From Argentina anserina (taxonomy: Eukaryota > Streptophyta > Magnoliopsida > Rosales > Rosaceae): a DNA stretch of 64,000 nucleotides. A program made the translations under genes and the position numbers. Below, in pieces: positions 1-12,792 of the stretch; the first letter of the stretch is position 1; the number at the start of each line of letters is the position of its first letter. The DNA lies in assembly GCF_933775445.1 (NCBI RefSeq), contig NC_065877.1, positions 20,584,001-20,648,000 of the forward strand, given 5' to 3'. The notes under the pieces are model-generated. The model did no database searches, was not told the DNA's origin, and saw nothing but the letters and a program-made list of their open reading frames with translations.

Positions 1-3000
1 TCCTAGAACATACTCCATTCACCCAAGAAGTGGCTCTAGACCACGTAGCGCTACAAAAGGAATTGAACCGTTCACAAAGTAAATACTTGATGTGAAATAG
101 GATTAGATGAATTATGTCATTACGTATTCAATATGGATTTGCATATATTTTTGATGAACTAAAAAGATGTCATTATTATAAATCCTACGCCGAGAATGAA
201 AAAGATCTTTGGGAAGACACAGTCTCGAAATGGACCTAGATGACTGCAATATTGATGATTAATCATCAATGAGTTTTAGGCACTCTAAAGGTTAAATGTG
301 AGGCTTCTATAACTCCCATAATCAGTCAAAGTCTTTAAAAATATATATGTTTTCATCTAAATGGAAGATGATGAATACGTGTTTGGAAAATGAGATTCCT
401 TATATGTCACAACCCAACCGGGGTTATGACTATTGTGGTGGTTTAAAGAAAATCAGTTCCAAAATGTGATCTTTTTAATTTCATTGTAAGGAATAGGAAA
501 ACTGACAGCTAAACCAAGGCTTGTCAAAACCAAATCAATATTGGAAAAGAGAAACATGATTCCTTTAGTTGTCAAATTAAAATCAGGCCAAATTGATAGT
601 GTAGGAAGTGTGAACATAACTTAACGTAGAAACCATTGTTTCAAAGATAGAATAAGATCAGTAAAGTAAAGTATAGAAATAATTTCAGAAATATATACTT
701 AGTTATTTACATATATAAGAAAACATTTCCTTACAAAACGCTCCACCACAAATATACCAAACACCCCAGGTTAACACTTCTTAACTACGACCTGTTGTAC
801 GTATTACAATAGATCCTGGGATGATTATCTTTATTCAACAGTACAAAAAATTTGTAGCTAAATAATTCTAGCATGCAACTCAAAGTACGTAAGCTCCACA
901 TAGAACAACTCAACATAACTCAGGAACAACATAAGCAGTGCTCTCATAGACTTCTTGCCTGAAAACCACGAAAGAAATAGGAAATGATCTTTACAAGCCT
1001 AGTAGGTACGACAAAGCAATCCCATAACAATGATTCTAACTTAACATGCATTGAGAATGGGAAAGGTATTCAGCATAATACGAAAGAGCAAAAATGATCG
1101 ACATATGAAGGCTGATGCGGAAAGGAAACTGAAATGAATCAGTGACAAGATAAATATAAAGAAGTATATAAGGCTCAACATAAAAATTAAAGACATTGAG
1201 TCAATGGGAGCCAAGAATGACAGAATAACATAGAAAGACAAAATATGATCAGTATTTGACCACAAAGCATAACCAACTGAAAAGGATCAAGAACGAAAAC
1301 ATATCAGTTCAGACCCTGTAACAAACTTTCCAGAAGATCTTTTTCTTTTTTCAGGTGCTCTTTCAGCAGGACGATAAGAGCAATGCTAACTCGAAAGTTC
1401 ATAAAACACCGGTTAGGGCCCATCGCTTAGTTAAACCACTGAGCAACTTCCGCAAGCGGATCCCGATCAGGTTTTGGGTAAATATCCTAAAGAGTCATAG
1501 TCTTTTTTTAATAAATTTCCCGGGCCTAACCGAATAAAATAAAACATATAAATCCAAAAGCATGCTTTATTCCAGGAGTTATATACTCCCTTAGAGCGAA
1601 TTGACCATAGCTTGGAACCCTATCCAAGCATAGAAGGGAAAATCTGCCCAGAAAATTGGATTTGCTCAAGACGAACATTGTGAAGCTTGAGGATAGCAAG
1701 TATAAGCATAAACTTGGAGTTTCAAAGTCGTATTTAGATCAGCAACTATATGGAAAGGTTTCCAGCAAGAGATAACCAATATGCATATGTACACAACACA
1801 TGTAAAACTACAAGACTAGTGGACTGGAAAATGACATTTTTATTTCCTATAACTCAACAAGTGAGAAGTGTGGTTGGACTACAGTTTAATCTAAATGGGA
1901 TAAAGAGAGTAGTATAATCAAGGAAAGCTAGGCACCAAGTCAAACCATATAAAACTGAGATGATTATATTATAGATTATAAAGCCTTGGAGGGAAAACAA
2001 AGAGTTCTCTGATAGTAGCTTCAAGACCTTGAGCTCATAACAACATAAAGGTAAGTTTATAATTAATTTTAAAAAACAAGAGTGAAATAGATAAATAATG
2101 AACCATAACAAGGCTTTGTCTCAAAGACTGAAATCGATGAAGAAGGTTGGATTACTGAATAATAATTAACAGTAAGAATGTGAATGCATAGAGAGACTAA
2201 GTTTGATTAAAACGAAGCTCTAAGTTAGATATCATATTAGTCAAAAGTCAAAACTGAGATCAATGAAAGTTTTTAAGTTGCAAACCAATTAAAGAAAACG
2301 AAAGAAGAGAGGATGGACCTGCTGTACAATAAGATCAGATACATTGGTGCCCAAAAGTGACTGAACTAATAACCAATAGTTATCTTGCTGGAAACAAATC
2401 CCAACTCACATAGAACAAATTAACTCAATTATACTTTGGATCATACCCAGTTCCAGCAAATCCATTTAATGATCGACTAACAAGAGATGATTATGTTTCC
2501 GAGCAAAGAAGCATCACACCAAGCACACCACAATACACATCAAATTAGAACCAAGGTTATAAAGAAGGTTTGTTTCCCCTACCTCCAGAATTGAAATCTC
2601 CCACAAAAATCAAGCAACACCAAACCCAATCCACTCAAGCACCAATCTCCTCAAAGACGCATTACTGCACTTAACATAATATGCAAAATTCGACATCTCA
2701 TTCGTTGTATAGCTCTGCACTAACGCAATAACAATACCTAAATGTTTGGGCTTATTCAGTTCTTATACTGAAAAGAGAAAACGACATAATGATAATTACC
2801 ACTATCCATGTTGTCGCTAGATATGCATAAAGAAATACGCATCAACCAAATGAAATGCATAAATATGCAAAAGTTATCAAAGTTCTCATAATTAATGTAA
2901 AGAACATGGGGAGGTTCAGATATCAGGGAGAGTCTAGCACATATATTATTTTCAAATGTAATAGGTGCGCTGTGCTCTTTTCCCTTTCGACCAATGTTTT

Positions 3001-4200
3001 ATTTTCTCCCATTGAGTTTTTGTTACTTGACAAGGTTTTTAATGAGGTAACACATTGTGCACCATTTTATTTTTAACTTGGCACAATGGGGAGTGTTAAA
3101 AGAAAAACACTATTAGTGTGCATTCGATAAAGTAAAAAACGAAATGAGTGAATGACGTTCACAATCAACGGGTGTAACTAGTCAATCAGTAATTATGTAG
3201 CTTTAGTTATTATTGTAATTATCATTTACTTCTATTGTAATTCTGACTCCAATATAAAGGGAATTATCAATGAAATTAGTAGAATAATTCCATATTTCCT
3301 ACAACAAATTATATGAACTATTTTACTTATGTCATCAATATCCAAGTTAAATGTAATTCAATTAATCTATTTTACTTATTTCACAAGATGCATATGTGTG
3401 TTGGACTCTCAATAGATATTCTTAAGTCCACATTAGATTTAACTCTAATAAGCCATGCTAACAAAAAGCCTTGTCACTAGTTCCTTTTATGAGCTGACTG
3501 CAGAGATTCAGCATAGATTTGGCTTTGGTCTAGGTGTAGTTTTAGTTTCACTATAATTATTTCTAGATTTTGGTTATTTTGCATATTTTCAAGTATCGTG
3601 GTTTCCTAAAAGGGGTGGAAATATGTTGTTGTTATTTCGTACATTTACCTATTTAATACAATCCCTTGTGTCGTAGTTTCAGGAAAAAAAAAACTAATGT
3701 AATCTCCATTCAAATTTGTCAAAATAGTCACAAACTTATTACATACCAATGAAAATTTATACGTCAAAACATAACTAATCTAATCTCTTTGTACTTTCTG
3801 TTGCACCCTATGAAAGTGACCGTCAAATCATTGATGAATTTCTCCATCAATTATGTTTCCAAGTTGTAGAGTTATAGAGTTTGAGATAAGCGTCAGATAT
3901 ATCTCATCTTTTTTTTTTTGGAGGAAATCTCATCTTATTTTATTATCTAATTGAAATGAAAACTGCTTCAACAGTCTACAAAAACTTGACCATATTTTGT
4001 CACACTCTGAATTTTAGATAATAAAAATTTTAATTTGAAAACATGACAACTCAAATAAAATTCATATATTACCTTAAATAGTTGTACACAATAATGTAAA
4101 CGTTCGCGAGGATCTGACTACAAGACAATCCTCAAAGTACAAGGTCATATGTTTATCACACCATCTCTAACTCTTCCGCTGCACAGTTGAAAATATGGAA
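1..4200. other. Intergenic region without a recognised gene
   Basis: The stretch is AT-rich with stops in all frames. The longest open stretches (60-85 codons, for example 1355-1537 and 1854-2111) resemble no family I know. Near 410-440 a short imperfect inverted motif (cacaacccaaccggggttatgac) recalls retrotransposon LTR ends, but no partner was found. I see no supportable RNA gene or exon chain. Confidence 0.5.
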
Positions 4201-4202
4201 AT

Positions 4203-4985
4203 TTCTAAACTTTCGATACCGAGCTGTACCGAAACCATAAAAACTTATATTGGGGGGGGGGGGGGGGTTTACTATTTTAGGGTTCACAAAAACCAATATA
4301 CCATAACACATTCCATTGAAAACTCATCGCCTACATTTATTTCATGACTTCATTCTTTCAGTTCGCGTCTTCGCTTTTCATTCTCAATCACTGACTTGCC
4401 ATTCACTCTCATTATCAAGTCTCAATCGCAGCCTCTCAGAATCTCTATGAGAAAACTGAAGATAAGCCTTAATTCAATCTCGAATTCTTAACTGAAACTC
4501 TGAAAGTATTAATCGTATATGCAGTTTGGGTTTTGGGTTTTACTTTCTTTGGGTTATGATTTGACTTTGTGTTCGTTTCAAATCGAAAGAGTTTGGGTTT
4601 TGTGTTTAGTTTAATTGTGCAGAAGTATGAATTTGTATAGTGTAAAACTCTCAATTTGTGCAGAAGTATATGTAGCTGTAGGAATTGCTCTCATTTTGTA
4701 TCTTTTCAGCTTTGTAAAAATGTGAAGTGTGTTAATTGTATCTTTTATGTGAATTTTGTTCATAATTGAACCTAGTTAGTGTAGTGAATGATGCATATGT
4801 AAGTATTGTGAAATTTGCTAATTTGGTACCAAACCGTACTAAAACCGAACGGTATCGGTTCAATTCGGTATTGAGCTTGAAAATAGCAGTACCGAACCGA
4901 TACCAAAATATAAAATCGGTATGGTATCGGTATGAGTACAATCTTGGACCGTCTCGTACCGGTCCCAGCTCTAGTACAAGGTTCA
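4203..4985. repeat. Transposon-like sequence with ACCGAAC/GGTATCGG inverted motifs
   Basis: A cluster of ACCGAAC and GGTATCGG motifs lies at 4830-4975. It includes an exact 11-bp inverted pair, ggtatcggttc at 4851-4861 and gaaccgatacc at 4894-4904. Similar motifs (cgataccgagctgtaccg) occur at the left end near 4213. Such motifs are common in subterminal regions of plant DNA transposons. A 16-G homopolymer lies at 4252-4267. No clean terminal repeat or target duplication was found, so family and borders are uncertain. Confidence 0.4.
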
Positions 4986-5019
4986 TTTGTTGAACAATGA
5001 TGGTCATCAACTGTCCTAG

Positions 5020-6456
5020 TTTTAAATAAAAGGTGTACTTTTTAGCTTTCTACTTTGGTGGTTGTCCTTAGCAACTGATCTTTACTTTTGTGGATTTTTA
5101 AGTAATGGAGAGTATGGAGTTGATGCAAAGATGTTAGTCTACCTTAAGTGTGATTTCACTTTGTTTATCTTTATTTACCATAAGTGTATATTTGCAATTC
5201 ATTTGTATATAATAATAAATAAATAAATAAAAGTGTGCATGTAGCACCTGTAACTATTTTTACTAATTCCATTGTATTTTTTATATTGATACAATGCAGC
5301 AGAGTCAGATAGACCTTATTGATTATGTATTAGTTTCTTATTCCTCCACTTTTAATCAAGATTAGTACCAGTTTTCAGTTCAATGAGCTTTACAAGGTGA
5401 ATATCATTACATGCATAATGACCCTTATTAATCTTTCTTCCCATTTTTATGTATTTGTCATGTTTGTTACACTCAATAATATACATTAAAAGGTCTATAC
5501 TTACCTTAAATCTTGGGAGTCAAGTAGCAAACTTGAATTTGGACTTCCTGCGCGGCTGGTAACTGGTAACTCATTTCATAATTTATAAGGGTATCTAGTA
5601 TCCCATGTAACCTCAAGTCAAACCCTATACTGCCACAATTTTCAAATTTTTAGACTAAAGTAAACCGGTGCCCACTTTTGATCTAGTTTCATAACCAAGA
5701 ATAGCTTGGTAAGAGACCGGGGTATTTAGTCCAATGACAACGTGAGCACTTAGCCATTCCCCGTTACATGGATAGTAAAAATTTCAGCCTCACCTTCGTT
5801 AAAAATAAGGAGCCACAAGCCCTTTTGAAATCTTCATCCCTCATAAAAAACCTTATATAAGAAAGGTTACAATGAGTAAGAAGGGCAACCCAGCTTCTAC
5901 AAGCAAGCTACGACCACTTTCTTCATGCACACCTAAACCTACCCTCATCCCAAACAATCACCTATGTTTTAGGCTGATACCATCATTACTCACATGATGT
6001 CTTCCCTTATGATGAGCATGCACCATGAGATACTCGTAAGGTCCTAGCTCCCACATCAGCACACTAATATGTAACTTAATCCTTTATGTCGGAGCATTGA
6101 CAATACCACAACATAGTTTATATAAGGAAAGACTTTGGGCTTACTCTCACAACTCAGAAAGGGAAGATTACATTATCAAGCCCAACAACGGCCAACATTT
6201 CGATTCTCAATTTCTACCCCAACAATTAGCAATAAAAGTATGAATAATGTCCCACAAATTTGGAACACTAGAATTATGAATATGGCTTAGTTTTACCTGT
6301 AATAATTTGGTGTAGTACATAATGTTTTTATCTTATAGCTAAAACCACATCAACTTTACCAAGTTTGATCCCACGAACAATAAATCTTTACCCATCACCA
6401 TTATAGTTTTTAGAATACCAATCCATAGTTCTCAAATGAAAACATCAAATGCACTC
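5020..6456. other. Intergenic region downstream of the endosulfine gene
   Basis: No recognisable coding exon. The right end must hold the 3' UTR and polyadenylation site of the minus-strand endosulfine gene, whose stop is at 6457-6459. No clear border could be set. Confidence 0.4.
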
Positions 6457-7751
6457 TCATTCATTTGCAGATGCGTCCTCTGAGGGAGAACTTCCTCTAT
6501 CTACATAAAGAACATAGTGTATATCAAACTTACGTTTTATCTAGTTGAGTAAAACATAATTGGGTTTCATAAATGAAAAAGAAAGTTCTTGATTAGCATA
6601 TACCTTCACCCTCAACTGGAGCACAAAGAGACTTTTTGTATCGTGTTTGTTGTTGTGTAGGCTGCAAAGCATAAAAAGAGCACTACATTAGTCTCAGATC
6701 AACCTACTCCTCATAAATACTAATGCATATATTTTTTTCATTACTTATGTTTTATATATTAAAGGTTTATACGTCTATACTTACAAGCAAATGTTTGGTA
6801 TGTGTTACGCACTCAAAATGCATCAATTCTCAAACGAAATGACACCTTCTTTTGCATTAACATTAAAAAGTTACAACATATGAACATTAACACAAATGTA
6901 TAACAAAAATATTAGAGTTGCATTCTGTAGAAAGAGTGTGCCAATTGATTCAAAATCTTTAAATAATCTAGATTACACCTTATTGTGGCCTAATCAACAA
7001 TTTTTAACAATAATGATTCAACCAAGCTGAAATTTAATCAAATATGTAGCTACTCCATAGTAGAAACAAGAGGTTTAAAACATACGCATTTCGAATAGCA
7101 AAATCTAATTCATGTTTTAACTTTGAAGCAACGACGATGTAAATGTTTGAATAAGTTGATCCAATTATAGATGAATCAGGAATGATACCTGTAGTTTTGG
7201 TCGAAGGGCTTCATGTGGTCCTTTAGGCTTCTCAACACCTTGCTGTTATCACCCAAAATTAATAATATGGAGTAAATAACTTATTGATTATTTTACTCTC
7301 TTAATATTAGCATATTCATCTCTAAGTTGGAAAGTATACCTTTCTAAGTGCCCAATCAGCAGAATCAAAGTAAGCACGTTCATGGTCCTGAAATTATAAT
7401 CAAAGTTATAAACTATAGAATTCAAACTAACAAAACACGTCAACAACTACATATGAATGATGTGAGCAATATTGAATCCAAAAAGCACCTTAGAAATCAG
7501 TGGTGGTTTCTTTGGAATGATTCCACCGTACTTTTTCTTTAGAACCTCTTCCTGCAAAAAACATATAAGTCAATATCTATGGAAATACAAATTTTATTGA
7601 ATATAAATGATTTCCAAATGAAATTCTCTAGGATTTGATAAGAGTTTCCAATACAACCAAATGACATTCAAAAAAGCTAAATTATAAACACAACCTCTTC
7701 CGGTGATAGTAGTTCTGATTGCTCTACTTGTGGCTCTTTGCTATCCTCCAT
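6457..7751 (-). CDS. Endosulfine/ARPP-19 family protein, six coding exons
   Basis: Coding exons in order of translation: 7695-7751, 7489-7551, 7340-7387, 7189-7242, 6604-6661 and 6457-6500. All junctions have GT-AG borders, and the sum is 324 nt: 107 residues plus TGA. The protein starts MEDSKEPQVEQSELL. It has a Lys-rich block (VLKKKYGGIIPKKP, about residues 22-35) and the family core FDSADWAL (about residues 46-53), then KPKGPHEALRPKL and an acidic Ser-rich tail ending SANE. In animals and yeast the Ser of the matching FDSGDY motif is phosphorylated by Greatwall kinase, which turns the protein into a PP2A-B55 inhibitor; the same role in plants is inferred. Length fits the plant family. The first four exons are whole multiples of three with phase-0 introns. 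Family assignment is firm; cellular role is inferred. Confidence 0.93.
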
Positions 7752-8567
7752 TCCCAAAGTCCAACCCTCACACCACCGTCGAAAATATTCTTTGTCACAA
7801 CAAACTAGTTGTCATTATATAAAAACAGGCACCCCGCAAACTGATTATTGAGAAAAATTAACTCTATTTACCACAAATACCTCATAAGCTAAATAAACAT
7901 AAACACAATTACATGCTTATACTTATGGACTTGATATCATGCCTATCATTATAACAAGAACTGCCCAAATGAAAAGTCATAGACTTTTTTTCATCACGAA
8001 CAAAGCACTAGTTACATTCCAATATCAGAATAGCAACGCCCATAAGACTTTATATGCAACACAATTACATATACATTCTCCCTTTTATAATTATCCAATC
8101 CAACCTAAAGTTTCAGTCAACTTGCTTCACTCAAGCATTTTACATACCGGTTACAGTGTGTGAAATCAAATTCAATTTTCAAGTTGGATTATTGTTCTTG
8201 TTATAATATAAGGTTGAATCAACTAATGCTATATATCATACCGCAACTAACTCAATATTTGGATAGAATTACCATTTGTACAAATAATTACAATCCAACT
8301 TTTATTGTCTACTTGAGAAATAAAAATTAAGAAGAATATTAATAATTAAATAAACCAAAATTGAGCTGCAAATCTGATTACGAACATTGAGGATATGAGA
8401 ATTGCGCGAACAATTATGGATATTGAGTCAGAATCTAAACTGAAAATGGGTGGTGATTTGTGAATGATTTATGACCTCAAAACACAAAGTAATAGATAAT
8501 TTGAAAATGCGAATCGAAAATTGAGAGAGAAAAATGAACAAGAAACAAATGGTGAGATTGGTCGTAC

Positions 8568-8660
8568 CTGAAGGCGATCAAACAATCTCAGCGAGAGAGA
8601 AAATATGGTTAAATATGAAATGAGTTGAGAGAAGATGGAAAAGGAAGTTTGTTTTGTCAC
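8568..8660 (-). promoter_or_regulatory. Probable 5' UTR exon and promoter region of the endosulfine gene
   Basis: Read on the minus strand, a consensus splice donor (TTCAG|GTACGACC) ends an exon at 8568, and pyrimidine-rich TCTCTC sequence lies upstream around 8590-8610. This suggests a non-coding first exon and an 816-nt intron-containing leader before the start codon at 7751; the exact acceptor near 7751 was not fixed. The transcription start is not visible. Confidence 0.4.
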
Positions 8661-8699
8661 GTGGTATTTGTAAGGACTATTTCTAACTCTCTACATTAT

Positions 8700-9432
8700 T
8701 TCCTTTTGGTACTACCACTGATCACTTCCAGCACAACGTGTTTTTGTATATGGATGAATATATCTTCTATCAAACCATTTGATCATCCTATACTTAATTT
8801 GAGTTTTATCTCATGTTACATAATCTTCATATTTTCATATCCTCAAAATATAAAACTTCTCGTATATCAATAATATATTTGCATACATTGAATCGGAAAA
8901 TCACTATTTGATCGAGTCAAGATGCCTAATGCTAACACATCTAAGATTATACCCTGTTTCTATCTGGCTAATTTCCAATGTCTCATTTTTTGTACGTCTA
9001 TCATTCCCTCATTTATGTGAACAATAAACACATTATCATATACTAGCATTCATGCATGCGCAAGTTAGTTGTCACATTCACGCGTGTGCTTATCTGTCCC
9101 AATTTTCCGATTGAATAGAAAAAGCTAATAGGACAACCATATCATAGATTGGATAAAAAAAGTTTAATTTCTTTGTAAAAATCCGTTATAGAAAACCACA
9201 ATTAGGAGTTTAATTTGAATGTGGCTATACAATAATATGCAACATACCCATGTTTTTCAATTATTTTATTTTTTGTTTTGATATTTTTTTTGGTTTACCT
9301 TATTAACTCTTTGTAGATAATATTACTTTCAATTTATATCATCTCTAGTATGGGCCTCAAGAATTTCATTTTTTGGTGATGTTGTTGACATCAAAACTAA
9401 ACTATTAAGTTGATATATTACAATTTATTTGA
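8700..9432. other. Intergenic AT-rich region, nothing recognised
   Basis: Stops in all frames, no repeats of note, no exon-like stretch. It probably contains the upstream region of the minus-strand endosulfine gene. Confidence 0.4.
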
Positions 9433-9790
9433 AGGGGGGTGTATTGTTTATGGAATTAGTGGGAGTTTAAAAGAAATCTATGGATTATAAAAGTCTAGGT
9501 GTATTCAATATAGACTTTTTATTATCCATATAAGTCTAGATGTATTCAATTATGATTTTAAAAAGTCATTATAAAATTCATGAGAGTCTTGAGGTATTCA
9601 ATCAGGATTTTTCAAAATGAATAGAAGTATATGAGTATTCAAAATATTATTCATACTTATGGAATTATAAACTCATGGAATCTCATTGACATTATAGTGT
9701 AAAATATACACACTAGAGTCTAAAATTGTCTAGCCCCTAGACCAAAAATTTTCATAGACTTTTCCATGGACTTTCTCATTTCATTCAAAG
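9433..9790. mobile_element. MITE-like fragment, possibly PIF/Harbinger (Tourist) type
   Basis: It begins with ggggggtgtattgtttatgg and repeats the motif GTCTAG(G/A)TGTATTCAAT several times (about 9500, 9535, 9590). G-rich starts followed by GTGTATT are typical of Tourist-like MITEs in dicots. The expected matching inverted end was not found, so the copy is truncated or diverged. Confidence 0.35.
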
Positions 9791-9965
9791 ATCAATGTTA
9801 ATCCTCCGTCATTTTTCTTGATTTTATTTTTGCCTTTTCTTTACCAATTATTTTTCCTACAACCCAACATGGTTATTCACCCTTTGATTATTTTCTTCTT
9901 CTCTATGTTATGTTCTTACTTTGTATCTTTATACTTACTAAAACCTCATTTTCAATTGTAGATAC

Positions 9966-10469
9966 TGTTAGATCAATTTTGGACATATCACATATTATAT
10001 GATTATCATGTTTAATGTCATAATCTATTTCTACATGGAAACAAAGATAGTATCAAATCTAGTTCTTAATGATTTCGTGTATTATATGATTATGGTAAGG
10101 AATCCTAATTTAAGTCTAGAAGCAAGACTACAAATCAATATTAATGCAGGAATCTAAATAAGATGACTTAACTTACAAGATGTCTTTAATGGAAGGACTC
10201 TTAAGGGTTAAAGATTCTCTATATATAGATGGTAAACGTCCCTGTTATCACTACGAGTTATTTGCGTGAGTTTCTGTCCATTGAGAAAGCAGAGAGTAGT
10301 GACTAACAGAAGACCTTGCCTAGCACCTTGTGACTTCGGATTAATGCACAATGGATCACGGTGTCGTCGTTCATGAAGATGGTAAGTTAATTTCATTCAC
10401 TAACTTAACGATTAGTTGTTATGCATATGATCTTTGGTTTTGTACTCATATCATGTAATTTAATTTACA
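9966..10469 (+). repeat. Copia 5' LTR
   Basis: The LTR is 504 bp, starts TGTTAGATC and ends TTTACA. It has a TATA-like CTATATATAG at about 10220. An ATG at 10351 is followed 31 nt later by a consensus splice donor, G|GTAAGT, at 10382; see the separate gag exon entry. Confidence 0.95.
10351..10381 (+). CDS. Inferred first gag exon inside the copia 5' LTR
   Basis: The LTR carries ATG GAT CAC followed by eight more codon positions (MDHGVVVHED plus the first base of a Gly codon), then the donor GTAAGT. A strong acceptor, a pyrimidine-rich run ending CTCTTTAG at 12885, lies just before the gag region. Joining 10381 to 12886 gives ...HED-GSTYLTFNSV-LMLTGSNF... in the same frame as the gag exon, with no stop. 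The intron would remove the primer-binding site, the minisatellite and the Mutator-like insert. This is inferred from sequence only; it resembles the spliced Gag messenger known from barley BARE1. No transcript was seen. Confidence 0.6.
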
Positions 10470-10471
10470 TA

Positions 10472-10482
10472 TGGTATCAGAG
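10472..10482 (+). other. Copia primer-binding site (tRNA-iMet)
   Basis: TGGTATCAGAG begins two bases after the 5' LTR end. It is the classic match to the 3' end of plant initiator tRNA-Met used to prime copia minus-strand DNA synthesis. Confidence 0.9.
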
Positions 10483-10560
10483 ATGTTATGAGCACAAAAA
10501 TTTTCAGTTTTGCATAACTAAAAATCGGTTTTAGTTTTTAACAAAAAAAAATGTGGTGTA

Positions 10561-10676
10561 CTTGATGGTCGCGAACGTTACTTGATGGTCGCGAGCGTCA
10601 CTGAGGATCGCGAGCGTCACTGAGGGTCGCGAGCGTGACTGCTGTTCGCGAGCGTTACTGCTGGTCGCGAACTTTA
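10561..10676 (+). repeat. CpG-rich minisatellite in the copia leader, six 19-20 bp copies
   Basis: Six tandem units of the form CTGAGGGTCGCGAGCGTGA run head to tail, varying at a few bases, each with a TCGCGA or near-TCGCGA core. They lie in the untranslated leader (inferred gag intron). CpG density here is far above that of the surrounding AT-rich DNA. Function unknown. Confidence 0.85.
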
Positions 10677-11738
10677 CTACTGAGGAATTTTGCTTTACGG
10701 GTCGAACCGGTTGCAAACACACGGATCCGGTCTCAACCCAATCCGAACTCAAGAACAACAACTCAAGAAATTTTTTAGCCGTTGTGTTTTTCAAAACGTT
10801 GAGTTTCTGGATTTGGGAAGACGACTGGATCGGAAGCGATTGAGACCTTTACGTCTCTTACGGGATTCATAACCCAAATTGCTACGGATTAAGAAGACCA
10901 AAGAAAATTGCTGCTGATTCAAAAATTTGTTCTATGCTTCCGCTACAAAAACTACAGCAAATTTGGGGAAAAAGCAAAACAGATTTTTCTTAAAGGTTTT
11001 CGGATTTCAATTTAAGCAGATTATATGAAATATATATATGCATATGTATATACATAAGAACCCTAGAGCACACCCAACGTGCATATAAGAGTAGCTTAGA
11101 GACTTGGATTGTGGTTGGCGTGTGGTTCCTGTATGGCTGGAAAATTTAATTTTCTATGCAAATATATACTCTATGGTTGAATTGAATGATTGCATTCTAT
11201 GTGTGTGGTGTAATTGATGGACAATGTATGCAGAAGTTTAAAGTCTCCCAATTTTATAAATTGTAAGAGGTTTACATGGCACAAAGCTTAGTTTTCTTAT
11301 AAAGATTATCTGGGTAGAAAACAAAGTTATAAGCTCAAAATTGGTTTGTGGTTTCCTGTTGGTATAATTGAACATATTGCACAAAACATTCTTCTTTGAT
11401 ATCTGGAGGGAATTTTCAAGATAACAAACTGAAAAGTTGTGTTCTGTGTTTTTAAATTCATATTTTATTCTTCCAAATAAATGGTTAAAATATGATTTTA
11501 GAATACAGACAACAATAAGCATATTTGATGAAAATAAATTCGGATACTTGGAATTAGATCTTCTGTCTAAAGATGTTGATTTGATTCTTTGGATAACATG
11601 TTTTTATCTTGTGTGGCTTATTGAAAAGAATTATAGAATGTTAAGTAATTGCTCAAAAGTATTGCTTAATGTTGATTAAAGTTATGTATTGAATTACATG
11701 CAAGTATATGACTGTGTTGTTTTATGGTATTTTTTGTT

Positions 11739-12792
11739 GGCATAAATGCCGATTTACACCCTAAACTTGGCTGAAATTGTCAATTTGCACCCCGAACTTT
11801 TATTTGAGTCAATTTACCTCCTAAACTTGGTAAAAATTGCCGATTTACACCCTGAACTTGCATTTGAGTCAATTTACCTCCTAAACTTGGTAAAAATTGC
11901 CGATTTGCACCCTATCTATCAAATTTAATGTTTTCAATCCAATTTTAAGTCACATGTCATGCATTTAAGGAGTATTATTGTCATTATATATTTATTCATA
12001 TTGAATAATGAAATAAATTAATAAAATTACTTAAGAGGAACACTTGTTATTGATTTATATATTTATTATTTTATGTGATATGGTATGTTAAAAGATATTA
12101 GAAAAAATATAAATAAATAAATACATTGAAAATTAAAAATAAATGTGCATTCCGAGAGAATTACTATTGTACCATTGTGTGTGTTAGCCTTATTAGGTTT
12201 CCTGTTATAGATAGAATCGCATCTCTGTAATAGATTAGGACTCCGAATCCTACTGATTGTGGTTATGTAATGCCTATATATTGGCCTCATTATCAATCAA
12301 TAAACGGTTACGTTCTGTTCTATTATGTCGTTATTATTCTCGTTTTGTTCATCCTCCAACAATGTGTACATATAAAAATATATTTATACACAACACACTA
12401 TATTTGAATGGTGGGTATATTGAATATATAATTCAAAGTAGAGTTAAGTATGTAGAAAAAAGATGTAAATAAATAATTTAATTAACAAAATAATCCTCAT
12501 TTTAAAGAATATTTTTATTTATTTTTAAGAAAAATATAAATAGAAAATGACAACATTACCCCTCATGTGTATGACATGTGACGCAAAATTGGATAGAAAC
12601 AGTTAAATTTAACAGATGAGGTGCAAATCGGCAATTTTTACCAAGTTTAGGAGGTAAATTGACTCAAATACAAGTTCGGGGTGTAAATCGGCAATTTTTA
12701 CCAAGTTTAGGAGGTAAATTGACTCAAATGCAAGTTCGGGGTGTAAATTGACAATTGCAGCCAAGTTTGGGGTGCAAATCGGCATTTATGCC
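11739..12792. mobile_element. Non-autonomous Mutator-like element with long terminal inverted repeats
   Basis: The ends are ggcataaatgccgat and its reverse complement. The inverted repeats run about 230 bp on each side (about 11739-11968 and 12560-12792) at high identity. The perfect 9-bp direct repeat TTTTTTGTT flanks the element (11730-11738 and 12793-12801); a 9-bp duplication with long inverted repeats is the hallmark of Mutator-like transposons. Each arm contains two or more copies of a roughly 60-bp tandem unit (gagtcaatttacctcctaaa...). No transposase is encoded. It inserted into the copia leader. Confidence 0.88.
12182..12361 (+). repeat. Probable solo LTR of a small (TRIM-like) retrotransposon
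   Basis: A 180-bp segment starts TGTTAGCC and ends CCAACA, the TG...CA form of an LTR. It contains TATATATTGGCC, a possible promoter, at about 12276. Flanks are gtgtg (left) and atgtg (right), a four-of-five match consistent with an aged 5-bp duplication. It lies in the central part of the Mutator-like element, making a three-level nest. Identification rests on shape only. Confidence 0.45.

Noticed and set aside
4252..4267. Run of 16 G as a telomere-like or functional G4 site
   Set aside because: A plain homopolymer without separate G tracts; likely slippage or sequencing noise.
10208..10396. 62-codon minus-strand frame found in both copia LTRs
   Set aside because: Antisense of the LTR; identical in both only because the LTRs are copies.
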